This document shows, one piece after another, positions 1 through 5,581 of a stretch of 6,193 bases of DNA; the first letter of the stretch is position 1; every line of letters starts with the position of its first letter. The notes beneath the pieces are model-generated. The model made no database searches. It had not been told where the DNA came from and saw only the letters and a list, made by a program, of their open reading frames with translations. Position numbers and translations under genes: made by a program. The DNA comes from Bacteroidaceae bacterium (GTDB lineage: Bacteria; Bacteroidota; Bacteroidia; Bacteroidales; Bacteroidaceae): assembly GCA_021443285.1 (NCBI GenBank), contig JABUUG010000030.1:14268-20460 (forward strand). The letters run 5' to 3'.

Positions 1-54
1 GATTTCGCCACGCTTGTTCTGGGGCAAATCTACTCCAACAATTCTTATTGCCAT
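1..54 (-). CDS. rpsM: 30S ribosomal protein S13, N-terminal fragment (runs off the left edge)
   Basis: Only the first 18 codons are inside the window. They read MAIRIVGVDLPQNKRGEI, which is the classic start of bacterial S13, a protein of the small-subunit head that contacts the P-site tRNA and the intersubunit bridges. The ATG lies at 52-54 on the minus strand. It follows rpmJ by 55 nt of AT-rich sequence with no Shine-Dalgarno motif, as is usual in Bacteroidetes. The order infA-rpmJ-rpsM is the conserved start of the alpha operon section, so rpsK, rpsD, rpoA and rplQ are expected beyond the left edge (inference). Identity is near certain; the truncation is caused by the window boundary. Confidence 0.95.
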   Translation of the reverse strand, partial: MAIRIVGVDLPQNKRGEI

Positions 55-109
55 GTTGTTTGTTAATAAATGAAATGATTAGAAAAAAAAATGAAAGTCT
101 CGCGAAGAA

Positions 110-226
110 TTATCCCTGACGTTGCTTGTACTTGGGGTTCTTCTTGTTGATTACGTACAGGCGGCCGCCGCGACGAACGAGCTTGCAGTCGGCAGTACGT
201 GGTTTTACTGATGCTCTTGTTTTCAT
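110..226 (-). CDS. rpmJ: 50S ribosomal protein L36 (zinc-ligand-poor type)
   Basis: This is a 38-residue protein that starts [19 protein letters not shown] and ends in NPKYKQRQG, the hallmark ends of L36, a small protein of the large ribosomal subunit. The usual zinc-binding form carries three Cys and one His (about positions 11, 14, 27 and 32). Here only Cys14 remains: position 11 is Thr and the C-terminal part has no Cys or His, so this copy should not bind zinc through the canonical site. From memory this form is typical of Bacteroidetes. The ATG is at 224-226, the TAA at 110-112. It sits 52 nt after infA and 55 nt before rpsM on the same strand, so all three are probably co-transcribed. 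Confidence 0.96.
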   Translation of the reverse strand: MKTRASVKPRTADCKLVRRGGRLYVINKKNPKYKQRQG

Positions 227-278
227 AAGAGGTTTTTATTTGGATTTTTGGTTGTGTAATCAAACCGGGGAATCCCGA

Positions 279-497
279 TTACTTGTAGCGGAAGCATATT
301 CTCCCCTTGGTCAGATCGTATGGGGACATCTCCACCTTCACCTTGTCGCCGGGGAGGATTTTGATGTAGTGCATGCGCATCTTCCCTGAGATGTGCGCCG
401 TAATTGGGCAGCCGTTTTCCAGTTCCACCTTGAACATCGCGTTGGAGAGTGCCTCCACGATTGTTCCGTCTTGCTCTATAGCAGATTGTTTTGACAT
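279..497 (-). CDS. infA: Translation initiation factor IF-1
   Basis: The product has 72 residues, the standard IF-1 length, and is a single S1-like OB-fold protein that binds the 30S A site during initiation together with IF-2 and IF-3. Diagnostic stretches are [20 protein letters not shown] (residues 5-24), [20 protein letters not shown] (32-51) and a C-terminus ending KGRICFRYK. Residues 30-31 are Cys-Pro where many homologues have other residues; this is probably neutral. The start is the ATG at 495-497, in a very AT-rich leader (498-514) without Shine-Dalgarno sequence. It appears to be the first gene of its transcript here, since the next gene upstream on the same strand is an unrelated HAD phosphatase almost 290 bp away. 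A promoter-like box at 573-580 fits this. Confidence 0.97.
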   Translation of the reverse strand: MSKQSAIEQDGTIVEALSNAMFKVELENGCPITAHISGKMRMHYIKILPGDKVKVEMSPYDLTKGRICFRYK

Positions 498-784
498 ATA
501 TTATATATATAATTAATGTGTATCCACACGAAAAACAGCGCACAACATATACATACTGCGCAATTTAGGCTGCAAAATTAGGAACTTGATACTGAAACGG
601 ACTAATATCCAACAAAATACATTCTGAATATCAGCAAAAAATTAACACAGATTAACAAACAAAAACTCACACGGGCAACTTTGCGCCAATGTTTACGCCC
701 ACAGACAGACCTCCATATACGGAAATCCTCTCCTTAGCGAAACATGAACAGGAACTGCCGCCAGCCCCAAATGGAAATACAAGT
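498..784. other. Intergenic region between the HAD phosphatase and infA
   Basis: I find no credible gene in these 287 bases on either strand; the only open frames are a few tens of codons and match nothing I recognise. The part next to infA is an AT alternation (about 497-514) that would keep the infA start unstructured. There is a minus-strand promoter-like box at 573-580 and a 10-bp-spaced direct repeat ATTAACA at 641-647 and 651-657. I see no convincing terminator hairpin after the HAD gene stop, so some read-through from that gene into infA is possible. Confidence 0.6.
573..605 (-). promoter_or_regulatory. Likely promoter of infA-rpmJ-rpsM
   Basis: Read on the minus strand, 580-573 is TAATTTTG, an exact match to the Bacteroidetes primary-sigma -7 consensus TAnnTTTG. 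A weak -33 candidate TTAG (605-602) stands 21 nt upstream; the usual TTTG element is not exact. Transcription would start around 565-569 and give a leader of about 70 nt before infA. The -7 match is seen directly; its function is inferred. Confidence 0.5.
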
Positions 785-1426
785 CTATGAAAGGAGGCGT
801 ACCACTCCATCGTAGTCCAGCCCCACGAAACTGCTGACGACATGATGGCATTTGTCTTTCAGAAGCTCGGCGGGATTGAATGTAGCAAGCCCGACAGTGA
901 AACAGCCCGACGCCATGCCTGCCGCAAGCCCTGTGAAGGCATCCTCAAAGACCACACACTCGCTGGCAGTCAGTCCGAAAGCCGCCATTCCCTTCATGTA
1001 GCAGTCGGGATTGGGCTTCGATGCGGCGAAATCCTCCGATGTGAGGACTCTGTCGAAGATGTCATCAAAGCCTGGCATTGCCTTCCTGAGCACGCCCATC
1101 TTCTTCTGGTCAGAAGATGTTACCACTGCGCACTTCACGCCATGCGCACGTATGTCGGCGATAAAGTCGAGTGCGCCGGGGAAAAACTCATACACCATCC
1201 TCGCCTCACTCTCGACGAGTATGCCCACAACCTCCTGACGCATACCGGGTTCGGGGAAATAAGTGTCGAGTATCTGTGTCAGGGTCGTCCCCTTTATTCT
1301 GTATTCAAGGTCGGGCACATCGGGACGGAAGCGGCGGGCAATGCCTCCCCATATCTCCGTATATTGGTTTTCGGTATCTATCAGTGTACCGTCAAGGTCA
1401 AACAGTGCAGCTTTGAAGGTTCTCAT
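785..1426 (-). CDS. HAD-superfamily hydrolase, subfamily IA (phosphatase / beta-phosphoglucomutase-like)
   Basis: The 213-residue product has all four HAD motifs in order. Motif I is FDLDGT (residues 9-14, nucleophile Asp10, acid/base Asp12), motif II is the Thr103-Ser104-Ser105 segment, motif III is Lys137 in SKPNPD, and motif IV is FEDAFTG (Glu161, Asp162). The stretch between motifs I and II (about residues 16-85) has the size of the helical C1 cap of subfamily IA, as in beta-phosphoglucomutase and small sugar-phosphate phosphatases. The substrate cannot be read from sequence. The frame stays open to 1474, but the ATG at 1424-1426 is preferred because MRTFKAALFDLDGT places motif I at the usual distance from the N-terminus, and a promoter-like box immediately precedes it. 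The gene stands alone on its strand, divergent from the membrane protein gene at 1561 and upstream of infA. Confidence 0.9.
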   Translation of the reverse strand: MRTFKAALFDLDGTLIDTENQYTEIWGGIARRFRPDVPDLEYRIKGTTLTQILDTYFPEPGMRQEVVGILVESEARMVYEFFPGALDFIADIRAHGVKCAVVTSSDQKKMGVLRKAMPGFDDIFDRVLTSEDFAASKPNPDCYMKGMAAFGLTASECVVFEDAFTGLAAGMASGCFTVGLATFNPAELLKDKCHHVVSSFVGLDYDGVVRLLS

Positions 1427-1435
1427 AACGGGGCG

Positions 1436-1466
1436 CAAAGTTAGTGGTTTTTGAGCGGAAAGCGAA
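1436..1466 (-). promoter_or_regulatory. Likely promoter of the HAD gene, nearly leaderless
   Basis: On the minus strand 1443-1436 reads TAACTTTG, an exact TAnnTTTG box, with TTCG (1466-1463, one mismatch to TTTG) 19 nt upstream. Only 9 nt separate the box from the ATG at 1426, so the predicted transcript would begin within a few bases of the start codon. The match is seen; activity is inferred. Confidence 0.5.
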
Positions 1467-1481
1467 AAAAGCACGCTTTTT

Positions 1482-1512
1482 CTTGTATTCTGCCGAGTTA
1501 ATCGTAAATTTG
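1482..1512 (+). promoter_or_regulatory. Likely promoter of the UPF0104 membrane protein gene
   Basis: TAAATTTG at 1505-1512 is an exact match to the Bacteroidetes -7 consensus, and CTTG at 1482-1485 (three of four bases of TTTG) lies 19 nt upstream, the expected spacing. Transcription would begin near 1517-1520, giving a leader of about 40 nt before the ATG at 1561. This box lies downstream of the upstream in-frame GTG at 1444, which argues against that codon as the start. Confidence 0.6.
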
Positions 1513-1560
1513 CGGCGAGTTATTCCTAACGGCGGCAAACTGTCTGCCCCCCACCCTACC

Positions 1561-2538
1561 ATGAAAGGCTTAATCTACCAGCGCATAATCAAGACACTTC
1601 TGCCTCTTGTCCTTGGTGGCGGCATACTCTACTGGATGTACCGCAACACGGATTTCGGGAGCCTGAAGCACATCTTCCTCGACGAGATGAACTGGTGGTG
1701 GATGTTCCTCTCGTTCCCATTCGGCATTATGGCGCAGGTGTTCAGGGGATGGCGGTGGAAGCAGACGCTTGAGCCCATAGGCGAGAAACCGCGCACATGG
1801 GTGGCAGTGAACGCCATATACATGTCGTATGCCGCCTCGCTCATCATACCGCGCATCGGGGAGTTCACACGCTGTGCCGTACTGAAACGCAAGGACGGCA
1901 TTTCGTTCACAAAGTCGCTGGGCACAGTTGTTACGGAACGGGCAGTGGACACCCTGCTGATGCTTCTGATGACCACAGTAATCCTGCTGTCGCAGATGCC
2001 GCTGTTCCTCACATTCTTTGAACAGACCGGCACAAGCCTCGATGTGTTCTTAGGCAGGTTCACCGCAACGGGCTGGCTCGTAACCGCCATCTGCGGACTG
2101 GCAACACTTTTGTGTCTGTGGATCTTCCGCAGACATCTCGCATTCTACAATAAGGTGAAGGCATCTGTGGAGGGCGTTGTGGAAGGGGTCATGTCGCTGA
2201 AAAAGGTGAAGAACATACCACTTTTCGTGTTCTACAGCTTCGCGATATGGGTGAGCTATTTCCTGCACTACTACCTTACATTCTTCTGTTTCGACTTCAC
2301 AAGCAGTCTCGGACTCGACGCTGCACTCGTAACCTTCATCGTCGGAACGGTGGCGGTGATAGTGCCTACCCCCAATGGTGCGGGTCCCTGGCACTTTGCG
2401 GTAAAAACGATGCTCGTGCTCTATGGTCTGCATGAGACCGACGCACTGGCATTCGTACTGGTGGTACACACCGTACAGACAATGCTCGTCGCCGCTCTCG
2501 GCATATACGCCAGCATAAGGCTGACAGCAGCTAAGTGA
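1561..2538 (+). CDS. Polytopic membrane protein of the UPF0104 / lysylphosphatidylglycerol synthase TM family (YbhN/AglD-like)
   Basis: This is a 325-residue integral membrane protein with about eight hydrophobic segments, the first at roughly residues 11-27 and the last at about 296-318. Family marks are visible: the RGWRW segment (62-66), PRIGEFTR (97-104), TVVTERAVD (122-130) and PTPNGAGPWHFA (269-280), equivalent to the P-x-P-x-G-x-G loop of the family. The domain is the membrane half of MprF and also occurs alone in YbhN-like proteins; proposed roles are lipid or lipid-linked glycan transport, but no substrate can be assigned, and no lysyl-transferase domain is present. The frame is open back to a GTG at 1444, but that extension is unlike a signal or membrane segment and includes the predicted promoter, so the ATG at 1561 is chosen. 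It is transcribed alone, divergent from the HAD gene, and ends about 30 bp before a repeat array. Confidence 0.88.
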   Translation: MKGLIYQRIIKTLLPLVLGGGILYWMYRNTDFGSLKHIFLDEMNWWWMFLSFPFGIMAQVFRGWRWKQTLEPIGEKPRTWVAVNAIYMSYAASLIIPRIGEFTRCAVLKRKDGISFTKSLGTVVTERAVDTLLMLLMTTVILLSQMPLFLTFFEQTGTSLDVFLGRFTATGWLVTAICGLATLLCLWIFRRHLAFYNKVKASVEGVVEGVMSLKKVKNIPLFVFYSFAIWVSYFLHYYLTFFCFDFTSSLGLDAALVTFIVGTVAVIVPTPNGAGPWHFAVKTMLVLYGLHETDALAFVLVVHTVQTMLVAALGIYASIRLTAAK

Positions 2539-2571
2539 ACAATCATAACCCAAGCAACACCTATTAATTAT

Positions 2572-2707
2572 GAAGTTAAAGGAAAGTGGAGGTAAAGGGG
2601 AGTTAAAGTGGAGGTAAAGGGGAGTTAAAGTGACAAATGACTTATGCGCACAAAGGTAATGTCACTTTAACTCCACATTAACTCCCCTTTAACTCCCCTT
2701 CACTACA
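2572..2707. repeat. Palindromic array of 11-bp repeats (about 112-bp imperfect inverted repeat)
   Basis: The left arm holds four head-to-tail 11-bp units: GGAGGTAAAGG (2588-2598), GGAGTTAAAGT (2599-2609), then the same pair again (2610-2620, 2621-2631). A related unit GAAGTTAAAGG stands at 2572-2582. The right arm carries three units in the opposite direction: 2664-2674 (exact GGAGTTAAAGT on the minus strand), 2675-2685 (GGAGTTAATGT) and 2686-2696 (GGAGTTAAAGG), with a degraded fourth to 2707. The arms pair perfectly over 15 bp (2621-2635 with 2660-2674) and, with scattered mismatches, out to 2592 and 2703. The symmetry axis is at 2647/2648, exactly the centre of TGCGCA (2645-2650). It lies between two same-strand genes. 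It could be a regulator-binding array, a cruciform or RNA hairpin, or a dispersed intergenic repeat; the sequence alone does not decide. Confidence 0.9.
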
Positions 2708-2745
2708 CTTAAAGAACAACTTCCAATTTATAAAAACATAATAAC

Positions 2746-4200
2746 ATGGAAAACCTTAATCCTAAATGCGTCTTCAAAAACTTCAAGGCGCTGACACAAG
2801 TTCCAAGACCTTCGGGACATCTTGAGAAAATCCAGCAGTATCTTCTCGACTTCGGCAAACAGTGTGGAGTGGAGACATTCCTCGACCCTGCGGGAAACAT
2901 CGTAATGCGCAAGCCTGCCACACCGGGCATGGAAGACCGTCAGGGCGTTATCCTCCAGGCGCACATGGACATGGTGCCGCAGAAGGAGTCGTCGTCAAAC
3001 CACAACTTCGAGACCGACCCGATAGAAGCGCGCATATGCGAAGACGGATATATCCGCGCAAACAACACCACACTCGGTTCTGACGACGGCATCGGCGTAG
3101 CGGCTATAATGGCTGTTATGGAGGCCAAAGATCTGAAGCATGGCCCCATTGAAGGACTTATCACCGCTGACGAGGAGACAGGTATGTTCGGGGCTAACGC
3201 ACTGCCGGCAGGACAGATGCAGGGCAGCATACTGCTCAACCTCGACACTGAGGACTGGGGCGAGCTCATCATAGGTTCTGCGGGCGGCATGGACGTTACA
3301 GCCTCCTTGGACTACAAAGAGGAGGAGACCACTGCCGACTGCACAGCGGTGAAAATTACGATTAAAGGTCTGCTCGGCGGACATTCGGGCATACAGATAC
3401 CGCTCGGACGCGCAAACGCAAACAAGCTGATGGTGAGGATAGTACGCGAGGCAATCGCCGACGACGATGCAAGACTCGTGTCATGGCATGGCGGCAACAT
3501 GCGCAACGCCATCCCACGTGAAGCGACTGTCGTGCTGACACTGCCCAAAGAGAATATCTCCGACCTGAAGGAGCTGTGTGCCACCTACGCAGAGACCTTC
3601 AACGAGGAGTACAAATATATTGAAAGCGAGAAGATTACGATGGATGTAGAGGAGGTCAGCCTCCCTGCAATGCAGACTCCCGAAGAGATTCAGGACAACA
3701 TCATCGATGCCATCTACGCCTGCCACGACGGTGTATGGCGATATATCCCAAGTATGCCGGAAAAGGTGGAGACCTCTTCAAACCTCGCCATCATCGACAT
3801 CGAAGGCGGCAAGGCAAGCATCGCAATACTCGCCCGTTCATCGTCTGACACAAAGAAGGACGAGCTCTGCACATCGCTGGAGAGCTGCTTCTCCATGGCA
3901 GGCATGAAGGTTTCGCTGAGCGGCGGCTACAGCGGCTGGAACCCCAACCCCGAAAGCCCTGTGCTGAAGGCTATGGTAGACCAGTACAGGTCGCTCTTCA
4001 AGGAGGAACCAATCGTGAGCGTCGTTCACGCCGGACTGGAATGCTCCATCATCATGTCTAAATATCCGGGCATGGACGTAGTATCCTTCGGCCCTACCCT
4101 CGCCTATCCCCACACTCCTTCCGAGCAGTTGAAGATAGACACCGTGGAACCGTTCTGGAAACTTATCGTGGCAACACTGGAGAATACGCCTAAGAAATAA
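2746..4200 (+). CDS. pepD: Aminoacyl-histidine dipeptidase (peptidase D, M20 family)
   Basis: The 484-residue product matches the length and layout of PepD, a cytosolic dinuclear zinc dipeptidase that cleaves dipeptides such as carnosine-type X-His. Expected residues, by analogy with characterised PepD, are all present: His73 and Asp75 in QAHMDMV, bridging Asp113 in TTLGSDDGIG, the catalytic and metal Glu pair 143-144 in ADEETGM, Asp167 in LNLDTED, and His456 in LAYPHTPSE. The dimerisation (lid) domain covers roughly residues 185-390, with GGHSGIQIPLGRANANK at 211-227 as the family signature. There is no signal peptide. The ATG at 2746 is in an A-rich context without Shine-Dalgarno. I see no TAnnTTTG box between 2539 and 2745, so the promoter is unclear and the palindromic repeat just upstream may matter for expression. 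The gene ends at a strong terminator-like hairpin. Confidence 0.96.
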   Translation: MENLNPKCVFKNFKALTQVPRPSGHLEKIQQYLLDFGKQCGVETFLDPAGNIVMRKPATPGMEDRQGVILQAHMDMVPQKESSSNHNFETDPIEARICEDGYIRANNTTLGSDDGIGVAAIMAVMEAKDLKHGPIEGLITADEETGMFGANALPAGQMQGSILLNLDTEDWGELIIGSAGGMDVTASLDYKEEETTADCTAVKITIKGLLGGHSGIQIPLGRANANKLMVRIVREAIADDDARLVSWHGGNMRNAIPREATVVLTLPKENISDLKELCATYAETFNEEYKYIESEKITMDVEEVSLPAMQTPEEIQDNIIDAIYACHDGVWRYIPSMPEKVETSSNLAIIDIEGGKASIAILARSSSDTKKDELCTSLESCFSMAGMKVSLSGGYSGWNPNPESPVLKAMVDQYRSLFKEEPIVSVVHAGLECSIIMSKYPGMDVVSFGPTLAYPHTPSEQLKIDTVEPFWKLIVATLENTPKK

Positions 4201-4247
4201 TCCGAAACAGGTTTGCACAACAGGCAAACCGCCATCTGTTCTTCGGA
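4201..4247 (+). other. Structured segment in the pepD 3' region
   Basis: Directly after the pepD stop, TCCGAA (4201-4206) can pair with TTCGGA (4242-4247), CAG (4208-4210) with CTG (4236-4238), and an inner stem GGTTTGC (4210-4216) with GCAAACC (4224-4230) over a 7-nt loop; base 4210 can join only one of the latter two helices. It has no poly-U tail. It may be a 3' stability structure upstream of the terminator. No known RNA family is recognised. Confidence 0.4.
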
Positions 4248-4257
4248 AACCCCAAAA

Positions 4258-4305
4258 TAAGGAGGGTTCCTGTTATGCAAGAAAACATAGCAGGAGCCCT
4301 CTTTA
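4258..4305 (+). terminator. Intrinsic terminator after pepD, between convergent genes
   Basis: The left arm 4258-4277 pairs with the right arm 4286-4305 over 20 positions around an 8-nt loop (CAAGAAAA). The core is GAGGGTTCCTGTTATG (4262-4277) against CATAGCAGGAGCCCTC (4286-4301), followed by TTT. The imperfect positions are G-U wobbles in plus-strand RNA but become C-A mismatches in minus-strand RNA, so the structure fits pepD best. It lies 13 bp from the stop codon of the convergent cyclo-ligase gene and may act weakly for it too. Confidence 0.75.
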
Positions 4306-4317
4306 GGTTATCAATGT

Positions 4318-4923
4318 CTAAAACACCACTTCATCAACAGGCACATCGTTGGAATCTGTGGGGATAGTGTCCATAATCTGAAAAGGAAATGCCACACCTA
4401 TCAAATGCGGGCGGCACTCTTCGGTGGGGAAGGCCTTGGATATGAAGCGGTCGTAATAGCCCTTTCCGCGTCCCAAGCGATGACCATGCCGGTCGAATGC
4501 CATGCCGGGTATTATCCCGACATCTATGAGATGATAATCTGCAAACACCCTCCCCTGCGGCTCCATTATGCCATAAGCCCCAGCCTTCAGGTCGGACGGA
4601 GATTTGTACTCACGTAAAACCATATCCGTCCCGGACACCACCTGAGGCAGCAGCACCCGTTTGCCGTTGCCGACAAGCCATTCTATAAGCGGAATAATCG
4701 AGACTTCATCCGGCAACGGATAGTATGCCAGCACCGTTCCTGCATTCTTTATGGGACTTTCCATCATAAGACGCGAGGAAATCCTTGCGGAATGTTCCGC
4801 CAGAATGTCTGCGGAACACTGTCTCTTCAGTTGCCGGACTCTGTTGCGCAGATCCGATTTCACAACTATCCCCCCGTCCGTACACTCGGCAGGGGGACAC
4901 CCGTCTTGTTTGGACCGGCTCAT
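4318..4923 (-). CDS. 5-formyltetrahydrofolate cyclo-ligase (methenyltetrahydrofolate synthetase)
   Basis: The enzyme converts 5-formyl-THF to 5,10-methenyl-THF with ATP hydrolysis in the cytosol, recovering a stored folate form. Family marks are the YYPLPDEVSIIPLIEW region (residues 67-82), YGIMEP (117-122), the glycine-rich nucleotide and substrate segment from IIPGMAFDRHG (137-147) to RLGRGKGYYDR (149-159), and the C-terminal VPVDEVVF. The ATG at 4921-4923 overlaps the TGA of the preceding gene by 4 nt and has GAGGGG (4935-4930) 6 nt upstream, so it is chosen. That start gives 201 residues, about 20 more than most homologues; the GTG at 4861-4863 would give 181 residues beginning with the more typical M-K-S-D-L-R. 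Start is therefore uncertain, function is not. It is the last gene of a tight minus-strand cluster. Confidence 0.93.
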   Translation of the reverse strand: MSRSKQDGCPPAECTDGGIVVKSDLRNRVRQLKRQCSADILAEHSARISSRLMMESPIKNAGTVLAYYPLPDEVSIIPLIEWLVGNGKRVLLPQVVSGTDMVLREYKSPSDLKAGAYGIMEPQGRVFADYHLIDVGIIPGMAFDRHGHRLGRGKGYYDRFISKAFPTEECRPHLIGVAFPFQIMDTIPTDSNDVPVDEVVF

Positions 4924-5132
4924 CAGAATCCCCTCAGCATGTCTATGAATGCCTTAATCATGGCATACACAAAGCCCAAGCCAAAGCAGAACGGCACGTT
5001 GTCGTAGTCTGCATAGTCAAAACCAATCATCTTGGCTATGGTTACCACAATAACTCCGATGAGCGCAAAGATAAGTCCGGTGAGAATGCCGGAGAAAATC
5101 AGCCACAAAAAATTTCTAATTCCTTTCCCCAT
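4923..5132 (-). CDS. Small two-helix membrane protein, family not recognised
   Basis: The 69-residue product is mostly hydrophobic. A first membrane segment covers about residues 7-34 and a shorter second one about 47-65, with a short acidic loop between them (FDYADYDNVP, 38-47). There is a basic N-terminus (MGKGIRN) and a C-terminal MLRGF. I do not recognise a family or catalytic motif. Although short, it is probably real: it overlaps the previous gene by 17 nt and the next by 4 nt on the same strand, and its ATG has a good Shine-Dalgarno-like GGAGG at 9 nt spacing. From context it may assemble with the two membrane-anchored proteins encoded just upstream (inference). Confidence 0.72.
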   Translation of the reverse strand: MGKGIRNFLWLIFSGILTGLIFALIGVIVVTIAKMIGFDYADYDNVPFCFGLGFVYAMIKAFIDMLRGF

Positions 5133-5577
5133 CTTCTGTTTCCTCCGTAGTTTTACTCTTTATTCTTGATACTATAAAAATTATAAATATTAGGACTACT
5201 ACCCCTATTCCAACTGCCCCGGCCCACCGGAACCTCTGGTTTATCATGTCAAGCAGAACTCCCTCCTTGTGCGACAAAAGCTCGCGGTTCACGTTTATGT
5301 CGTCCTTCAGCGACGACTTGGCTTTCGCAAGCAGTTTCTCATTCACCTTCATCGCGAACTGCAGGGAGTCTATCAATTGCTTCTGGGTCTCAATGATTTC
5401 CTCCAGTCTTTCCATCTGGAGTGTGTCCTGGTTTATCTTCTCCTCAAGCAGTTGGACGCGCGTCTCCAAATCGTTCAGCTGAACCCACACCTGCCTTTTT
5501 GCCTGCTCCGTAATAAGCTGTGCATAAGACACATCAGCAAATGCAAGCACTACAAGAAGGAGCAGTATCTTTCGCAT
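5116..5577 (-). CDS. Exported coiled-coil protein with C-terminal membrane anchor, family not recognised
   Basis: The 153-residue product starts with a clear signal peptide: basic MRK, a Leu/Val-rich core (4-12) and a likely cut after SYA at residue 19, before Gln20. Residues about 34-105 form a long predicted coiled coil, with hydrophobic residues in 3-4 spacing (Leu37, Val41, Leu44, Ile48, Met55, Leu58, Ile62, Ile69, Leu72). A strong transmembrane helix follows (about 118-138), then a short charged tail of Lys, Glu and Asp. The expected topology is a periplasmic coiled coil anchored in the inner membrane with a cytosolic tail. No enzymatic motif is seen. The ATG at 5575-5577 follows the upstream stop by 4 nt, and the 3' end overlaps the next gene by 17 nt, so operon membership is strongly suggested. 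It could be a scaffold or adaptor; this is a guess. Confidence 0.82.
   Translation of the reverse strand: MRKILLLLVVLAFADVSYAQLITEQAKRQVWVQLNDLETRVQLLEEKINQDTLQMERLEEIIETQKQLIDSLQFAMKVNEKLLAKAKSSLKDDINVNRELLSHKEGVLLDMINQRFRWAGAVGIGVVVLIFIIFIVSRIKSKTTEETEDGERN
5142..5146 (-). promoter_or_regulatory. Shine-Dalgarno-like GGAGG for the 69-residue membrane protein
   Basis: On the minus strand 5146-5142 reads GGAGG, 9 nt before the ATG at 5132. It lies within the last codons of the upstream gene. Such strong motifs are uncommon in Bacteroidetes leaders, and it supports this start, although it also encodes Glu-Glu of the overlapping protein and may be coincidental. Confidence 0.45.
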
Positions 5578-5581
5578 AGCA

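Noticed and set aside
266..278. Small GC hairpin between infA and rpmJ
   Set aside because: The stem is only about 4 bp with no U tract; it is too weak to call a terminator or attenuator.
126..389. Plus-strand open frame of 87 codons across rpmJ and infA
   Set aside because: It is antisense to two unmistakable minus-strand genes and resembles no protein family.
744..815. Short plus-strand frame of 23 codons before the HAD stop
   Set aside because: It overlaps the end of the HAD gene, has no promoter or ribosome-binding context and an arbitrary composition.
842..1444. Plus-strand open frame of 200 codons opposite the HAD gene
   Set aside because: It mirrors the HAD coding frame, is rich in Cys and His as antisense frames often are, and has no recognisable motif; the HAD motifs are all on the other strand.
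1444..1560. N-terminal extension of the UPF0104 protein from the GTG at 1444
   Set aside because: The predicted -7 box at 1505-1512 lies inside it, the encoded residues are unlike the family N-terminus, and the ATG at 1561 starts at the usual place just before the first membrane helix.
2050..2553. Minus-strand open frame of 167 codons opposite the UPF0104 gene
   Set aside because: It lies antisense to a multi-helix membrane protein gene with clear family motifs, and its composition (many Cys, His, Glu) is that of an antisense shadow.
2651..2658. TACCTTTG on the minus strand in the loop of the palindrome, matching the -7 consensus
   Set aside because: There is no good -33 element at 19-21 nt and no minus-strand gene downstream; it would only give antisense RNA into the UPF0104 gene. 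A chance match is likely.
2581..2704. CRISPR array or insertion-sequence remnant
   Set aside because: The units are 11 bp without spacers and are inverted across an axis; there is no transposase, target duplication or cas gene in view.
4785..5150. Plus-strand open frame of 121 codons opposite the cyclo-ligase and small membrane protein genes
   Set aside because: It is antisense to the tightly spaced minus-strand operon and shows no domain or membrane signal.
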